A stretch of DNA of 64,000 bases from Thalassia testudinum (GCA_037157565.1 JAZHRO010000073.1:95396001-95460000), one strand, 5' to 3'; positions 21,818 through 34,904 are shown, numbered from the stretch's first letter. The notes: generated by a model from the sequence alone, not told the origin. A program made the numbers and translations.

Positions 21818-22380
21818 CACTACAAAAAGAATTACCTTTAGCGATATTTAATATTTAACACTATAGGTATTCTATTTACCACTATATGCAATTAGCGACA
21901 CTTCAAATAATTGCCACTTAATTGCCGCCTTTGTTGGCATCACTAAAAGGTTAGCAGCAATTGTACAATCGTCGCTAAATCAATGGTATTAGCGGTACTT
22001 TAATTACCGCAAATATTATTGCTAATGACTTTCTTTAATGGCAATTTATTTGTCACTATTTTCCATTATTGGTTTATATTAGTTACAATTTAATTAATGC
22101 TACTAGTGTCGCTATATACTTCATTTAATGGCCTTTTGTTTGTCACTAAATTGCCACTATTGATTTACTTTAGTGACACTTTATTTTGTCATTTAATTGC
22201 CTCTATTGATATTATTTAACAACAATTATGTGTCTCTAAATTTCCACTATTGATTTTTTCTAATGACACTTTCTTATGCCACTAAATCGTTACTAATTAT
22301 TTACTTTTTGACACTTTCTTTTGCCATTTAATTGCTACTGTTGATTCACTTTAATGATGCCTATACAATTTAATTTTATT
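21818..22380. repeat. CACTA subterminal repeats
   Basis: Short words such as TTAGCGACACTT, ATTGCCACT, TTAATGGCAATTT and CACTAAATTGCC recur in both orientations. This is the usual arrangement of transposase binding sites near CACTA ends. Copies have diverged, giving an AT-rich stretch. Confidence 0.7.
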
Positions 22381-22607
22381 CTTTACTAAGAAATAAATTT
22401 TTTTAACAAACACAAAACATAGGAGCTTCAGCACAAAATCCATTTTATTGACTTCTCATATCATTAAAGTACATATTCCCCTCTTAAGAGTGATACAAGA
22501 GAAAAGAAAAATATAGAAAAAATAAAAATATAATGAGTTTGCACATGACATATTGTATCTTCTGTAGATCTAACTTCAACTTTCCAATTGCTAAATTTCT
22601 TTCATAA

Positions 22608-22823
22608 TCAGCTCGTCCCTCTTGTTAGCCTCCTTCCCATTTCCCTTTTGTAGCTTGCAATCTTTGTTTGGTTGAATATGGTCATGTGATTTGGCATTTG
22701 CAAGCTTGTCAATTCCAGCTCTACTTTCTGATGTTGATGGTCCAATTCTTTGATCTTGAATTCAAATTGGACCTGATTTGCATTAACTGGCTCTTCATTT
22801 TCCTTCAAAATATTTTGGAGCAC
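22608..22823 (-). pseudogene. Coiled-coil-like exon remnant
   Basis: The frame reads as a charged, heptad-rich segment (VQFEFKIKELDHQHQKVELE). It stays open upstream of any ATG (EILLEFQNLVSKLEVLQNILKENEE), as an internal or last exon would. Coiled-coil C-termini occur in plant Ptta/En/Spm proteins, so it may be the end of a CACTA gene. That link is inference. Confidence 0.4.
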
Positions 22824-25126
22824 TTCAAGCTTGGAAACTAAATTTTGGAATTCAAGTAAGATCTCCTGAATATGATCAAAGCAAGATCTCTCTCAAATAA
22901 GATTCTAACTGAAGTCAGCCTGTAAGAGGAAAACCAAAACAGAAAAATAAGTACTATTCACATTCTAGAGATAGAAACAATAACAAATATAAAATTACAC
23001 ATACAACTTATAGCCACTCAAGTATCCATTTTGTTCCTTTTGATGTAGTTCTTATTACTTTCTTTCTTAGACTACGCTATACTTCAGCTATTCCTCTTTC
23101 GAAGTGGAGAAATTGCTCAGGTGAGGAAGCAAATCCAGTTTCCTGTCAATTCTATTATGTGTCAACTTCATATAGCTGCTATCTAACTTGTTTCTTTGAG
23201 AGTATTTTTTTAGTTTCTTCACCTGTTTAAGGGGAGTGATTCAAAATGGAATACATAGTTATATGTTTGGCAGTAGCAAGGAAAGCAGTGATCAAATAAC
23301 ACTCATTGGTTGAGTATGAGACTTAATTCAACTACAGTAACATAATGATTTAGATGTCAAAAGCAATACCAAACAACTTCAAGCAGTCATTTATACATGA
23401 AGGAAACCCATCTAGTCCAGAATAGATGTTTGAGATCTCCATATATGCCAAAACACTATCCTAAATATTAAAGTAGATGCAACAGTCATCCTTGTTTGGG
23501 CTATATTTGTAGGTCTATAAAACGAACAATAATAATTAGTAACACCTGAAGAGAGACATACTACAGTGGGCAAAATTATCTTCCTAAAGATGACAAAGAA
23601 GGGACAAATAAGAAGGTGCAAATACATGTTGCCATCCAGTTGATCTACTTTAAAAAAAATTCAAATCTAATTATTTCAACCCAAGAATCCTGAAATAGTG
23701 GTTGCACATGCCATGATGGCTACCCTACTCAACAATTTAGCTGGTAGCTTTAAAGATAGTTGGTTTCGTGGAGATAGCTAAAGCTTATGCTTCCACCACA
23801 TTTTAATGAACTCTACTATATAGTTACTATGGATAAATGAAAAGCCTTTTAGATAGAATGTCATAAAAGCTAGGAATTAGATGTTATCTTTCATGGTTAT
23901 CAAAAAATTAAAGTCAAAAAAGCTAAACTATCCCTAAATGCTTCATTACACACATGGCTTGACCCTTATCTTAACCCATGTGAGTCATCCCTAGAAAAAG
24001 GTTGTTGTTACAGTTGTAGTTGCCCATTACCACCCTCACCAGCACCACCCCTTTCACGACCACCATGAATTCCTCTCCTTTGACCAATCTACTATTGCTG
24101 ATGATACAACAATCCTTTAAAAAGCCTGATAAGGAATGAACTCAAGCAATGACTACAATGTGATCCAAGATAAAACCTTTTTTAAAGAGGTTCTAAAATG
24201 AAACTTTTTTCTTTTGATATAGATTATTCCTAATAACATTAAATGAATATCTGATTGGAAAAAGATATTGTTAGATGGACTTTTATATAAAAACTTCAAC
24301 ACAAAGATAACATGAATGAAATGGATAAAATGCCATAAAAGTTCGCATGTTGATATATTTTTCAACCACCAAAGAGAATGCTATACTTGGACCAATGATT
24401 TGAAAAAATAGTTTAATTGAAAATCTCCTATTCGAAGAACCCTTGGCTAGGGTCTAAATTTGCCCACATCAATCTTTGATCTTGCACATTGAAAATCTTC
24501 TCTTTAGAAAGTGAGAACATGAATCCCATTTGAAAAAGGTGGAGCTATAGTCTCAAGAGGTTCTCCAAAATCTATAATAACGTGTGATTCCTTCCATCAT
24601 TTTTTTTGGAAGAAGAGTGATTTCTTTAATCGAAGCAAAAGATAAATTCATCTTACCATTCTTAATGCCAGACAAGGCCATTATTTGCTTACCCTTATCA
24701 TCCTTCTTAGCAGATATCAAGGGATAAGAAAGGAAGGTAGCATTCATCTCCAAATTCCTTGCCATCCTCTTGCCCTTAGTTCAGCATTAGTTACTCCAAT
24801 CCACAAATCAAATCTTCAATCTAGACAAATTATATGTACTAAACATAAAGCTCCATAAGGATCACTTTAAGAAGCGGTAGTTGACACCATCAATTACAAT
24901 GGTCATTCTTCTCATCTAAAATCCACGCTCTATGCAACAACTCTGACTGGAATACCCACCAGTAGCTCTGAAGCAAAACATACTAAGTTAAATAGTAGTG
25001 AGATGAACAGTAGCAACTCAACAGTGATTTGATCAACACAACAAACATTAGATTGATTCACCACACTCCAAAGACTAATCAATAATTGAAATATTAAATA
25101 ATAAATTTGACTAGGTATCAACCTAC

Positions 25127-25253
25127 CATATCAAGAGTAGTCATAAAAGATCTTGTGTACATTATGTCAACTGCACCTCCATGTTCTAGTTGAAGCTGTG
25201 GAACAGCCACCTGAGCAGCAATCATCAACCCCATTAAGGCTGTTGCACCTAAT
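25127..25253 (-). pseudogene. Exon-like segment with splice-type borders
   Basis: On the minus strand a 127-bp stretch is preceded by GCAG and followed by GTAGG. It is open in one frame for 42 codons (GATALMGLMIAAQVAVPQL, then LEHGGAVDIMYTRSFMTTL). I do not recognise the protein. It could be a captured host exon or part of a transposase gene. Confidence 0.35.
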
Positions 25254-26368
25254 CTGCGATTTTACCAATGAAAAATATTAACTTCCTTGTATATGCCAAA
25301 GAGATTTTAATTATGCTTTGCAGAAACTAGAAAAGAATACAGATGTATGATACCTTAGATTAGTTATTGAAATAGGAGAAAACTCAGAAATTAGGAATAA
25401 AAGAAAGGGAACCTTGACAGCAGGATAACTAAATCCAAAATCAGTCTCTCACATCAACTTGGAAGCAAGGTTATTGACTGGAGAAGAAAATGCAATGTAG
25501 ATGGTATTTGGAAGTATGTAACAGTTCTACGCAATGGACAAGGATCATTAAAATAGGTTGGAGATGAAATACTTAGTTGGATAGCGATCTTTAAAATTTT
25601 ATACATTTAACCAAGTCTTGGTCTTTGATTTGATCTTTTGACCTTTACTTCAAGAATATTAAAGCTTTCAAATAAAGACTTTACTTACCCATTTATCATG
25701 TGCACTACCACTTTGTTTCCCCTAGCAATGGGTACATATTCTATTTCTTGCAGATATTTTTAAAAGTAAATTGAGAAACACCATATGAACTATGAATTAC
25801 ATCCTCTCAAAAGAAAAAAATGATCAATGTATTACAAGAAAAAGAATGAGGATTGCATATTTCAAATAGAACTTTGCACCAGATCCTCACTGATTTTATG
25901 AATAATTTTACCTCCTTTAGTAGATATCATACTTCTTGTCCCAACAATTTAACTTGAAAGAAAATATGTTGGCTCTGTAATCAATCTTCCTTCCATCTAG
26001 TTCAGCATTTTCTCCAAATTGCTCAATATCCAATGCATCAACAGTAGGACCGGTAGAATTAAAGAAAGTAATGGGTTCCTCCTCCTTGTCATTGAGTGGG
26101 AAAATATACAAATATCATCATTTGGCAGTAAAATTTGGATGAAAGACTCTTGACACCTATAGGATTATTATTATTGTGGCAACATCTTTATAAAAAGATA
26201 AGAACCATAATAACAAGTTAAGTAGGTATGAGTTAAATCATACATGCTTCTTCCTTTGAAGAACTCCACTAACCCTATCATTATCTCCACTCCTTGTCTC
26301 AATCGTAAAATAGCAACACTTGGATTAATTAAAGGGTGTCCATTGCAAATAGGACACATTTACATAAC

Positions 26369-27358
26369 TGATGGGAACACCATCATGAGCCATAACTAGC
26401 TCAATTTGATCTGATTAAGTCATTAAATACTCCTACATGACTACCAGAAGACCATAATTCATTGCAAATCCTTTTAGAGAGAAATATAAGAAACTAGGGT
26501 TCAAACTGTAATTTTACTATCCTATCTTGAATGCAGAACAACCATGGGTTTTCTCAGGGGTTAATTAAGGGTCAAAGGTCTTAAAAGACTAACAAGTGGG
26601 TTAGTACAGATAGAAATGAGTTTTCACGTGTTTTGAGAATCAAATGACATCTGAAACCCTAAAAATAGACCTGCTTAACTAATTGAGGTTCTGGCCAAGA
26701 TAAAATTTGTCTAAACCCTCTAGAATTTATAGAAACATATTTTCTAGGGTTTGGTACCATCAATTTGACCATCAGAACATATCTTGACCCAAAATAGTCT
26801 TAGATAGACATTTACCCTAATTTGGGTTTTGCATAAATTACCCAGTCAAACTAGGTCAAAACCAAAATCCAACTTCACTATTGGATTCCTTAGGTCGAAA
26901 TTAGGTTTGTACCAAAATTTGGGCCCAAGCTGATATTGTCTTGACCTAGTTTGCAATTTAGTCTTGTCTGATTCTTTTATATCACACTCATGCCCCTAAC
27001 ATTTGAAGTTCTTACAAATGACCCCCTAACTTTATCATCATCTTCATGAAAAGGTCCCTGTCGCCATGAAATCTTAATCCTACAAACTTTAGATGGCAAG
27101 ATCTTTATGATTTCTTGATGAATCCCTCTCAAAATTGAAAAGGAAACTTGTCAAGTAATTGTCTTCCAAATGAGCCCATCTAGGGATCCTAAATCCCTCT
27201 AGTATCCTAATGCGAACAATTTGATTGATTGGGTATCCTATGCAGGCGAGAAGCTTGGAGGTTCTAAGCTTGTTTTCCAAGCTTGGAACTCCATCTAGAG
27301 CCCTATAAAAGGACCTCTGTGGCCTTGCGCATTCTTCGGCAAGTTTTGGTAAGTCAAC
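26369..27358 (+). repeat. E1-type LTR, first part, cut by E3
   Basis: It starts TGATGG-GAACA-CCATCA and follows the E1 LTR (7665 onward) through shared phrases such as ATGAGCCATAACTAGCTCA, TCTAGGGTTT and ATTCCTTAGGTC. A TATA-like box CTATAAAAGG sits at about 27302-27311. E3 begins at 27359. No PPT lies before it, so it is either a solo LTR or a 5' LTR whose remainder is past the window. The expected target duplication is ATAAC (26364-26368). Confidence 0.75.
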
Positions 27359-29073
27359 TGATAAGCTCATATTTGTGAGCTAATTAAATTTCTAAATGCT
27401 TAAACATTAAGGTAATGCATCAATTTATTTAGCATGCATTAGGATGTAAATAGATTAATTTACATTTCTGATTTAATTACATAATTCTTGCATTGCATTC
27501 ATAATTAAAGGCATTTGTAATTGACTTAGAATGGCATGTAATTAGGTGCATTACATTCATTGTTTTAATTAACATAGAACTTAAGGATTTATGTATAAAT
27601 AATCCTAATATTTTATTTTATTAATTTTCTCCTTCTTCCGTAGGTAACCGCTCCACTTCCTCCTACGCATTCACTCTTCGCCAGCTGCCTGCACTCAAGA
27701 TCCCTACTCAAGGAGGAGTGAGAGAGATGGATTTGGAGGGGGCAGCGGCGACTACAAGGGAGAGGACGGGGCATCTGTGCTCAGGGACACACCACCTGCC
27801 CCATCACCATGCATCCACCCATCACTGTGGTCTCCATGGCCAAGCCTCGCCGCACCATGGGTTGGTGGAGTGACAGGCCGCCGTGCTAAGCCAGCGACCT
27901 CGGCCACTTACCATGAGCATGTGCCTCATCAGCCATGAGAAGAAATTCTTTCTTCTTTCTTTTTATTTGCTCTTTTCTTTTCTTTTGCATGATACTATTC
28001 ATCATCACCTTCGTTACTCTATTTGCAGGCCTTAACGAACCCACCACCACCATCATCGCAGACCACCTTCACACCGAAGTGGCCAGCAACAATCGGCCTC
28101 TCCTAGCACACGCTCCATGCCTCTCCACAAATATAGCAGCAACAGGTAGCCCCGACTCATCTCCAGTGAGCGCGCCCTCGTTACGCCCCTTCGTTGCGTC
28201 TCTGCCTACCTGAGCAGCATCCCATGCATATGCACAGCCGACGCAACCAACAGTGCGCCCGCGTATGCAGCCGAACGTGCCAGCAGCTCCTCGCGTGCGT
28301 CCTCATGCACGCCCTCGCGGCACGACCGGTGCGCATGTTCTCTTGGTCAGCAGCCACCTCACCGTACCTCTACGCACAGCTATTGCCCACGCCCAACCAT
28401 GCTCCACACCCAGCAGGGACACTATGATCATCACCTCCTTCGCCGGCTCCCTATGCAGCTGCATGCACGCACTCGCATGCTTGCCACAATAACACCACCT
28501 CTTTTGGGCATGTGAGCAGCTTCCCCAGCAGCAATGGTCATCGGCGGAACCAACCTCCACCACTGTTCCATCTGGCCACCTTGGGCCACCTTACACTTCT
28601 CCGCGACCACCATCCCGAAGCCCCCACCTCACTCATCTCCTACTCCAAGTCTCACCTCCAGTTGTGGCCTATCTTTTGTGCATGCGAAGCTCGAAAGGAA
28701 TGCTCTGTTTCCTTCTCAATTAGTTATTACATGCAATGCCATTACCACCATTTTATTTTTGGTGAATTAATATTTAATTATGGATGTTTTATGGTACAAC
28801 CCTCATGTTTTACATAAAGTGCTCATTAAACATATCTAGCAATTTTTAGCATATTCTGGAGGGGATTTCGACTCAGTGTTTGGGGGAAATTTTTGGTGAA
28901 TAATTGTTTGTGACTTTTGCAAGTTTAGACAGGCTAGTTTCTCCTTTTGGATATGACCCACTCTTTCTAGTGGTTAAATTTTAATTGTTTTGATTAGTTG
29001 ATTTTCCACCACTTAGAAATACAATGACAAATCTTCTTAATCATCATTTTTGAAAGTGAAAATCGACACGTCA
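27359..29073 (+). repeat. E3 5' LTR
   Basis: TGATAAGCTC to CACGTCA, about 1715 bp. The hairpin AGCTCA-TATTTG-TGAGCT (27364-27381) is at its start. It aligns with 44921-45876 over its first 0.95 kb. The middle (about 27800-28700) is GC-rich and gives chance frames. The right end is set by the primer site and is uncertain by a few bases. Confidence 0.8.
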
Positions 29074-29075
29074 AA

Positions 29076-29100
29076 TGATGCCATTGCCTAGGAGGCAACA
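29076..29100 (+). promoter_or_regulatory. E3 primer binding site (decayed tRNA-Asp type)
   Basis: TGATGCCATTGCCTAGGAGG corresponds to TGGTGCCATTGCCGGGCGG of E4, with changes. The local hairpin (TTGCC/GGCAA) is partly kept. Confidence 0.65.
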
Positions 29101-30350
29101 GGCTTAATTAAATCGCATTCATTCATTTGTTGACAATGATTTAAATTTTGAATCATATTTAACTCTGGATCTTTTTATTTTGGTGCGAGTGCAACGTTTT
29201 GTGACACATTCTACGACTCGCCATCACACCAGCCATCGTGAGAGGTGTCTCTTGACATCACTAGAGAAGAAATTATTCGAGCCAATTTGCAAGGAACCAG
29301 ATTTCCACGAGGGGAAGGACGAGGACATGCTGATCATCCTCACACATTTAGTCTCTGATTTGATTAAAGTAGGATTAAGACTTTATACTTAATTTTCCCT
29401 TCACATTGTTGTTTGCTTATTCTAGGGTATAGTTGAGGGGTTTGTTCCCCGACTTTCTTTTAGGCCCTTGTTTGGTAACTTTTTGAGAGCCTGTTCTCTT
29501 TTCTTTAGATTTTTACTTTCTTTTGTGGATTGATTTTATTTTTTCTTGCTTGTGCATAAGTAGCTAAAAAAAACAAGAAAAAAGCCACGAGTTGCCTGCT
29601 AGAAGCTGCCTGCCTTAGGATGACCATTTAGCTGTGAATGAGCAACCTCTAGATTTATTTTGCTTGCATTTGCATGCATCTTGCATTGCTAATTGCTGGA
29701 GGAAAGGTACATCCTCTTTCTTTGCATTCTATATTGTTCACGCATGTGCATTTGGATTTAATTGCAAGACCACCTAATTGAATTGAAAAGATCTAACAAG
29801 TGATCACATATTTTATTGAAAAAGGAATTTAAGTTGAGGAACACTGAAAACCAAGGACTTGAATTGAGATATTGTGCTACAGTTCAAAATTCAAAACTCG
29901 AAATTTTTACGGTGTGTGCACACTTGTATCTCTTGCACCACGGCACGCATTTAGATACTCCTAGGTCTTGGAACTAGTTGGGCAAGAGGTCTCCTACCAT
30001 TGGATTCTGAAGTGTTAAGAACTTGAGATCAAAGGTTTTGTAAATCCAAAGAGGGGGATACCTTGTCACAGATTTTTGGGGGTAGTTAAGAAGCACCGTG
30101 AAAGCACAGCTTCAAAGGAAGGCTTAGGCCTACTTACATCCCTCGATCTTCTGTCTTTGGAGTTGCTCTACCATTTGAGATTTAGGGAAGCACACCTAAC
30201 CTCTAACTAAGTCTTTTTAGGTATTTCGTAGGTCAACAATAGGTGCGTAATTAATTGGGCAACTTGCTTTGTCACCTATAATTTTAATTAAAGTCAAAAG
30301 CGTAAATTTCTAAAGACCTAACAAGTCCTTTTGAATTATGTTTGTAGTGC
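29101..30350 (+). other. E3 untranslated leader
   Basis: About 1.25 kb with no supported gene. It runs to the gag ATG at 30351. A 70-codon open frame at 29180-29392 shows no similarity I recognise. Confidence 0.65.
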
Positions 30351-31880
30351 ATGCTTGGTAGGAGATCTTTTAGGAGACAACTTGTGTTTGATCTTGAACC
30401 TGAAAGAATCTTAAGAAGTAACCTCCCAAGGGAAGAAATGGCTGGTCAAAGGAACCTTAAGGAATATTTCATTCCGACCAATCAAAATGGCCCTGCACTA
30501 TGCAGACCTGGAGGGGACAATCCTTATGAGATCAAAAGCAGTACCATATCCTTTCTACCCTCCTTTTATGGTATTGCTAGGGAAGACCCTTACAGGCATA
30601 TAGACGACTTTACCGAGGTCTGTTCCATGGTGAAGCTGCAAGGCATTACTGATGATGCTCAAATGCGGACCTTCTTTCCTTTCTCCCTCAAGGACAAAGC
30701 CAAGTATTGGTATCATACCCTTGATGATATTCACACTTGGGATGCCCTAAAGAAGTACTTCCCCATGAGCAAAACAAATCACTTTAGGAGGAAAATTATG
30801 AGTTTTGTTCAAAAGGATGGGGAAGTTTTCCATGATGCGTGCGACTGCTTTAGTGATCTGTTGAGACTTTGCCCACATCACCAGGTGCCCAAGTGGTAAC
30901 TGGTTGAAAGGTTCTACACCAGACTTAATGATTCATACTGGCAGACTGTAGATGGTGCCTGTGCAGGAACCTTTCTATCTAAGACTGAGGAAGTAGCTTG
31001 GAACCTGTTTGATACTTTGAGCGAGAATTCTATTCACTTGAATTCTGCCTATACGGATAGAAAACCCACTCTCATGAAAAGAAACTTGGAGGCGAATGAG
31101 GCAAGGGACACCTAGAATTTAGCCTATCAAATTCAATTGTTGAATCAAAACATGGAAAGGCTTATGTCAAGCCTGGGCTAATTCGTATCTAGCACCTCCA
31201 CATCCCAAGCTTCTGAATGCTCCATTTGCCAAGGCAATGCACACGCCACTGTGGATTGCCACTTGGCCTCCCAATTCCCTAAGCTTGTACAAGCGGATCT
31301 GAATGCCACTCAAAGATTCCGTCCCTGACCTCATAATGACCTTTTTCGAACACTTATAATGAGGGATGGAGGAACCACCCAAACTTTTCCTAGAGACAAG
31401 GGAATGTTTCAAATTCAGGGAATTATAAACCACAACCCTTCACCTGAAACCTTTGCCCAACCTAAGACCTTTCAGATGGATGAATTGAAGGCAATGTTGA
31501 GAACTATGCAAGAAAGTCAAAGTGCAATCATCCAATCTCATGACAAGGCTATATATGAAATAAAAATCACAAATAGGACACCTTGTTGAGGCCGTTAGAC
31601 AGAGGGAAACTGGGAAGCTTCCCAGTGCTGCTGAGGAGAATCCTAAAGGAAAAGGGATTGTCTTTAGGGAGCATGCCCAGGTGGTGACTATTTTGAGGAG
31701 TGGGAAAGAAATTTCCAAACCCGATGCTCCTATAGTCTCACCCTTTGAAAAACCATCCACCCTAACTTTCACCCCCACTGGAGAAGACTTGCCCAAATCT
31801 CCTCCGATTGAAATCACCTCACCAGAAGAAGTTGCCCCCGTTCCACCCCTTACTCGACATGACAACCCTTCCACCTAGAG
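30351..31880 (+). pseudogene. gag: E3 gag with a CCHC knuckle, interrupted
   Basis: Starts MLGRRSFRRQLVFDLEPE. The capsid core is FYGIAREDPYRHIDDF, LKDKAKYWYHTL, FPMSKTNHFRRK and CPHHQVPKW. It is interrupted by TAA at about 30897 (relatives have CAA) and by later stops. Downstream, CSICQGNAHATVDC (31218-31259) fits C-x2-C-x4-H-x4-C, a zinc knuckle that the gags of E1, E2 and E4 lack. A GWRNHPNFS motif follows near 31365-31395. The proline-rich tail runs to about 31880. Confidence 0.85.
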
Positions 31881-32089
31881 ACCGAGAGTGCCCTTTCCAG
31901 AGTGCTTATCAACCTCTTGGCAGACTTCTACTGGCTCATCTAGAGCCAAAGATAAGATGGATGAGAACATGGAAACTTTCAAGTAAGTGCAGATTAACCT
32001 GCCTTTGCTTGAGGCTATCAGGCAAATTTCGTCTTATGCCCGCTTCCTAAAGGACCTGTGCCCGAAAAAGTGGCAATCTAGAAAATAGG

Positions 32090-33407
32090 TCCAATCAAAA
32101 GTTGTATTGCTTGATTCTGTTAGCTCAATTGTTCAACATGTCACACCCCCGAAACTTAAGGACCCATGAGCCCCGTACATCTCGATGGTTATTGGTGACT
32201 TACAGATTGATGAGGCTTTACTTGATCTGGGTGCGGGGGTGAACATCCTTTCGAGCTACATGTATGAACAACTTGGGTGAGGAAATCTGAAGCCTAGCTC
32301 GGTAAGCCTCCAAGTTGCTGATCGATCACTCAAGACACCATGGGGAATTCTGGAAGATGTCCTTATGAGAGTAGAAGATTTCTTCTTCCCCGTTGACTTC
32401 TTAGTTTTGGACACTGACCCTACCAACAAGCCAACTATGCCCTCCATCATTTTGGGTCGCCCCTTCCTTTCAACTTCGCATGCTTCAATCAATTGCAATA
32501 CTGGGGAATTAAAAATGGGCTTTGGGAATAGGATAATCTAGCTTAATGTGTTTGATGCTTATAAACAAGCCAGGCATGAGGATTTTCCTCAACTTGAGGT
32601 GATAGATGACTTGATTAAAGAGACAACCCCTGCAATGTTATGTGATTACTCCCTTCAGCATGTCATGCTAAATGAGCATTCCCATCTCTTAGAGGAATGT
32701 GAAGGGGATATACTAGAACTTGAGGAGTTGTTGGGTGTTTCTACTGAGTCTCTTTCCCCATCATCTCTACCCAAGGTAGATATGCTACCTGAGATGGGGA
32801 CATCTATTATGAAACCCTCAATCAAACAAGCCCCCGACCTTGAGTTGAAACCCCTCCCAGACACTCTCAAGTATGTCTTCCTGGGTGCCAATGATATGCT
32901 CCCCATTATCATTTCAGCTGTGCTATCTAAGGCACAGGAGGGAGCCCTGATTGAATGCTTGTCTAGGCACAAGGAAGCTATTGCTTGGAGCATTGCTGAC
33001 ATTAAGGGTATAGACTCTACACTCTGCATGCACCACATTTATACTGATGATTGCATCAAGCCATTTAGGGACATGCAGAGACGTATGAACCCTAATATGA
33101 GGGAGGTGGTTAAAAAGGAAATCTTGAACTGGTTGGATGCTGGGATCATATCCCATTGCAGATAGTAAATGGGTAAGTCCTATTCATGTGGTTCCAAAGA
33201 AGGTAGGCTTTACTGTGGAATTTAATGACCAAGGTGAATAGGTTGTGACTAGACCCTCAACTGGATGGAGGGTCTATATTGATTACCGCAAGTTTAACAC
33301 TGCTACCCAGAAGGATCACTTTCCCTTGCCTTTTATTGATCAAATTCTTGAGAAATTGGCAGGGAATAAGTACCAATGCTTTCCCGATGGATATTTTGGG
33401 TACGACC
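32090..33407 (+). pseudogene. pol: E3 protease and N-terminal RT
   Basis: The protease has EALLDLGAGVNILSSYMYEQLG (about 32210-32278) and ILGRPFLSTSHASINC. RT starts MQRRMNPNMREVVKKEILNW (about 33075) and continues PFIDQILEKLAGNKY to the DGY-GY motif. There the copia composite interrupts it after 33402. Stops at about 32278, 32540 and 33163 and a shift near 33160 show decay besides the insertion. Confidence 0.87.
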
Positions 33408-34776
33408 TGATAGGATCTAAAATATGGAATATGGCTACGCATACAAATACTTAAACAAAATATTAATAATACAAAAAAGATTTGCACAGATAATAAAACC
33501 ACAGAAAATTGGCACAATAAGTATAATGGTTCTCCTCCCTTGGGTACTCCACTACCTAAGCCTCCCAACTTAGGGTTTTTAACCTGATTCTCTCAACCTC
33601 GAGAGAATCAATTTACTAAACCGAGGTAATTAATGGGTTACCTCAACCCAAGTACAAAAATGGTTTTGTTACAACCCAATGGGAAACAAGCTCAAAATAC
33701 AAATAAGAACTGGTGTAAGAAAGAGAACTCTTACAACAAGAATTCCTAGGCCTCCCAACAATAATATAACATTAATACCAATTTGAGAGCTTAGAATGAG
33801 TGTGAGTGCCTTGACAATGTGTGAAGAAATCACGTCGATGTGCTTGTAAAAGCGTGGAGAGATTAAGAGCAGCAAACTATTCCTTCTCTTGAATATGTGA
33901 TGGAAAAATGTGACATATATGTCTAGGAATTTTCCTTGTATTTCTACTATCTCTAGTTTATAAACAAAGAGTCCTAGGGTCATTTTATAGAGTTTAGGAT
34001 CTCAAGGATTCGTCTACTAGACGTTGGGATTTAATTCCCAATGTTCACATTGACAAAATAAATATTCCAGCCATTCTGTTTTGAGCTAACGGCTAGTTGG
34101 TACCGGTACTAAAGTACCTGTATCGGTACTAGCAGCTCACTGCAACCAGTACATGAGTCCTGGTATCGGTGCTCATCATTGGTACCGGTATTTGTGACTC
34201 CAGGTTTGAAATTCCTTAGGCACAGTAACCAACCTGTGCTAGTACTCATCATGGGTACCGGTACTTGTAAGGTTCAGGCCAGAAATAAGGCTTCAACCTA
34301 TGGCCAACATGTACTGGTACTCATGGTTCGTACCGGTACTTGTTGTTCACAGTTTGAGATATATTCTCAAACCTATGCCTTGCAAAAACTAGTACTAATG
34401 AACAGTATTGGTACTTGCTTACAAGTACCTATTTTAAGTGTTTTAATCCATTACGTACTTTGAAAATGTTTGCAATATAAATCCTAATTTATCTCTAATT
34501 GATTTTACAATCTAAGTTATGATTCTTTTGTTAAGATCCATACATTCTATAAATAAAAAAAAACTTAAACTAAAAAGCTAAAGGTCGAAGATGATCTTCT
34601 TCTGCTCGACTCATTCTTGTCATCTTGTCTCCTTATCATGGTCTTCTCCTTTTCATCAAGCCTTCATTTTTTGTTTGCCTTGATCTTCACCTAAATTTGA
34701 AAAACACTTAATGGCAAACATTAATCCATAATAATTTTGTTAACACCAAAACAAGATGTGGAACAAGTTTGCAACA
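33408..34776 (-). repeat. Copia composite LTR 1 (3' end of the minus-strand array)
   Basis: 1369 bp. Plus-strand edges are TGATAGGATC and GCAACA. It contains an array of GGTACCGGTAC-like words (34100-34440). The outer edge keeps TGATAGG, whereas the two inner-facing copies read TAATAGG. Confidence 0.88.
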
Positions 34777-34790
34777 ATATCCCCCTTTTT
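34777..34790 (-). promoter_or_regulatory. Copia composite PPT, interior A
   Basis: On the minus strand AAAAAGGGGGATAT abuts the LTR start TGTTGC. Confidence 0.8.
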
Positions 34791-34904
34791 GGTGTTGACA
34801 AAACTATCTTGCAAATTGATAAAATAATTTTTCGCAATGTTATATGAAGGAAAAACTTTTAATTAAATCCTCCACCTAAATATATGCTCCCCCTAAAAAT
34901 TTTA

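Larger units (their letters stand above)
21818..26368. mobile_element. CACTA (En/Spm-like) transposon, one end visible
   Basis: The segment starts CACTACAAAAAG, a typical CACTA terminus, followed by about 550 bases of subterminal repeats. The flank CCT (21815-21817) would be the 3-bp target duplication. No opposite terminus (ending TTGTAGTG) is found before the LTR at 26369, so the rest is probably beyond the window or lost. I see no recognisable TNP2-type transposase. Assignment rests on the terminus and the subterminal repeats. Confidence 0.7.
22381..26368. other. CACTA interior, mostly unassigned AT-rich sequence
   Basis: There is no long open frame. Short minus-strand frames at 22608-22823, 24553-24765, 25917-26111 and 26171-26359 have plausible amino-acid composition but match no family I know. 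One stretch (25127-25253) has splice-like borders. The region could hold a degraded transposase gene on the minus strand, captured host exons, or both. Confidence 0.4.

Noticed and set aside
24960..25010. TAGTAGTG near 24993 as the other CACTA terminus.
   Set aside because: It does not match the reverse complement of CACTACAAAAAG and has no subterminal repeats beside it.
26171..26359. A Cys-containing 62-codon frame as a host zinc-finger or MADS-like exon.
   Set aside because: Too short, and no motif fits well; kept only as part of the unassigned CACTA interior.
27935..28817. Overlapping frames of 60-100 codons on both strands.
   Set aside because: They lie inside the GC-rich part of the E3 5' LTR and are not kept in phase in the 3' LTR copy.
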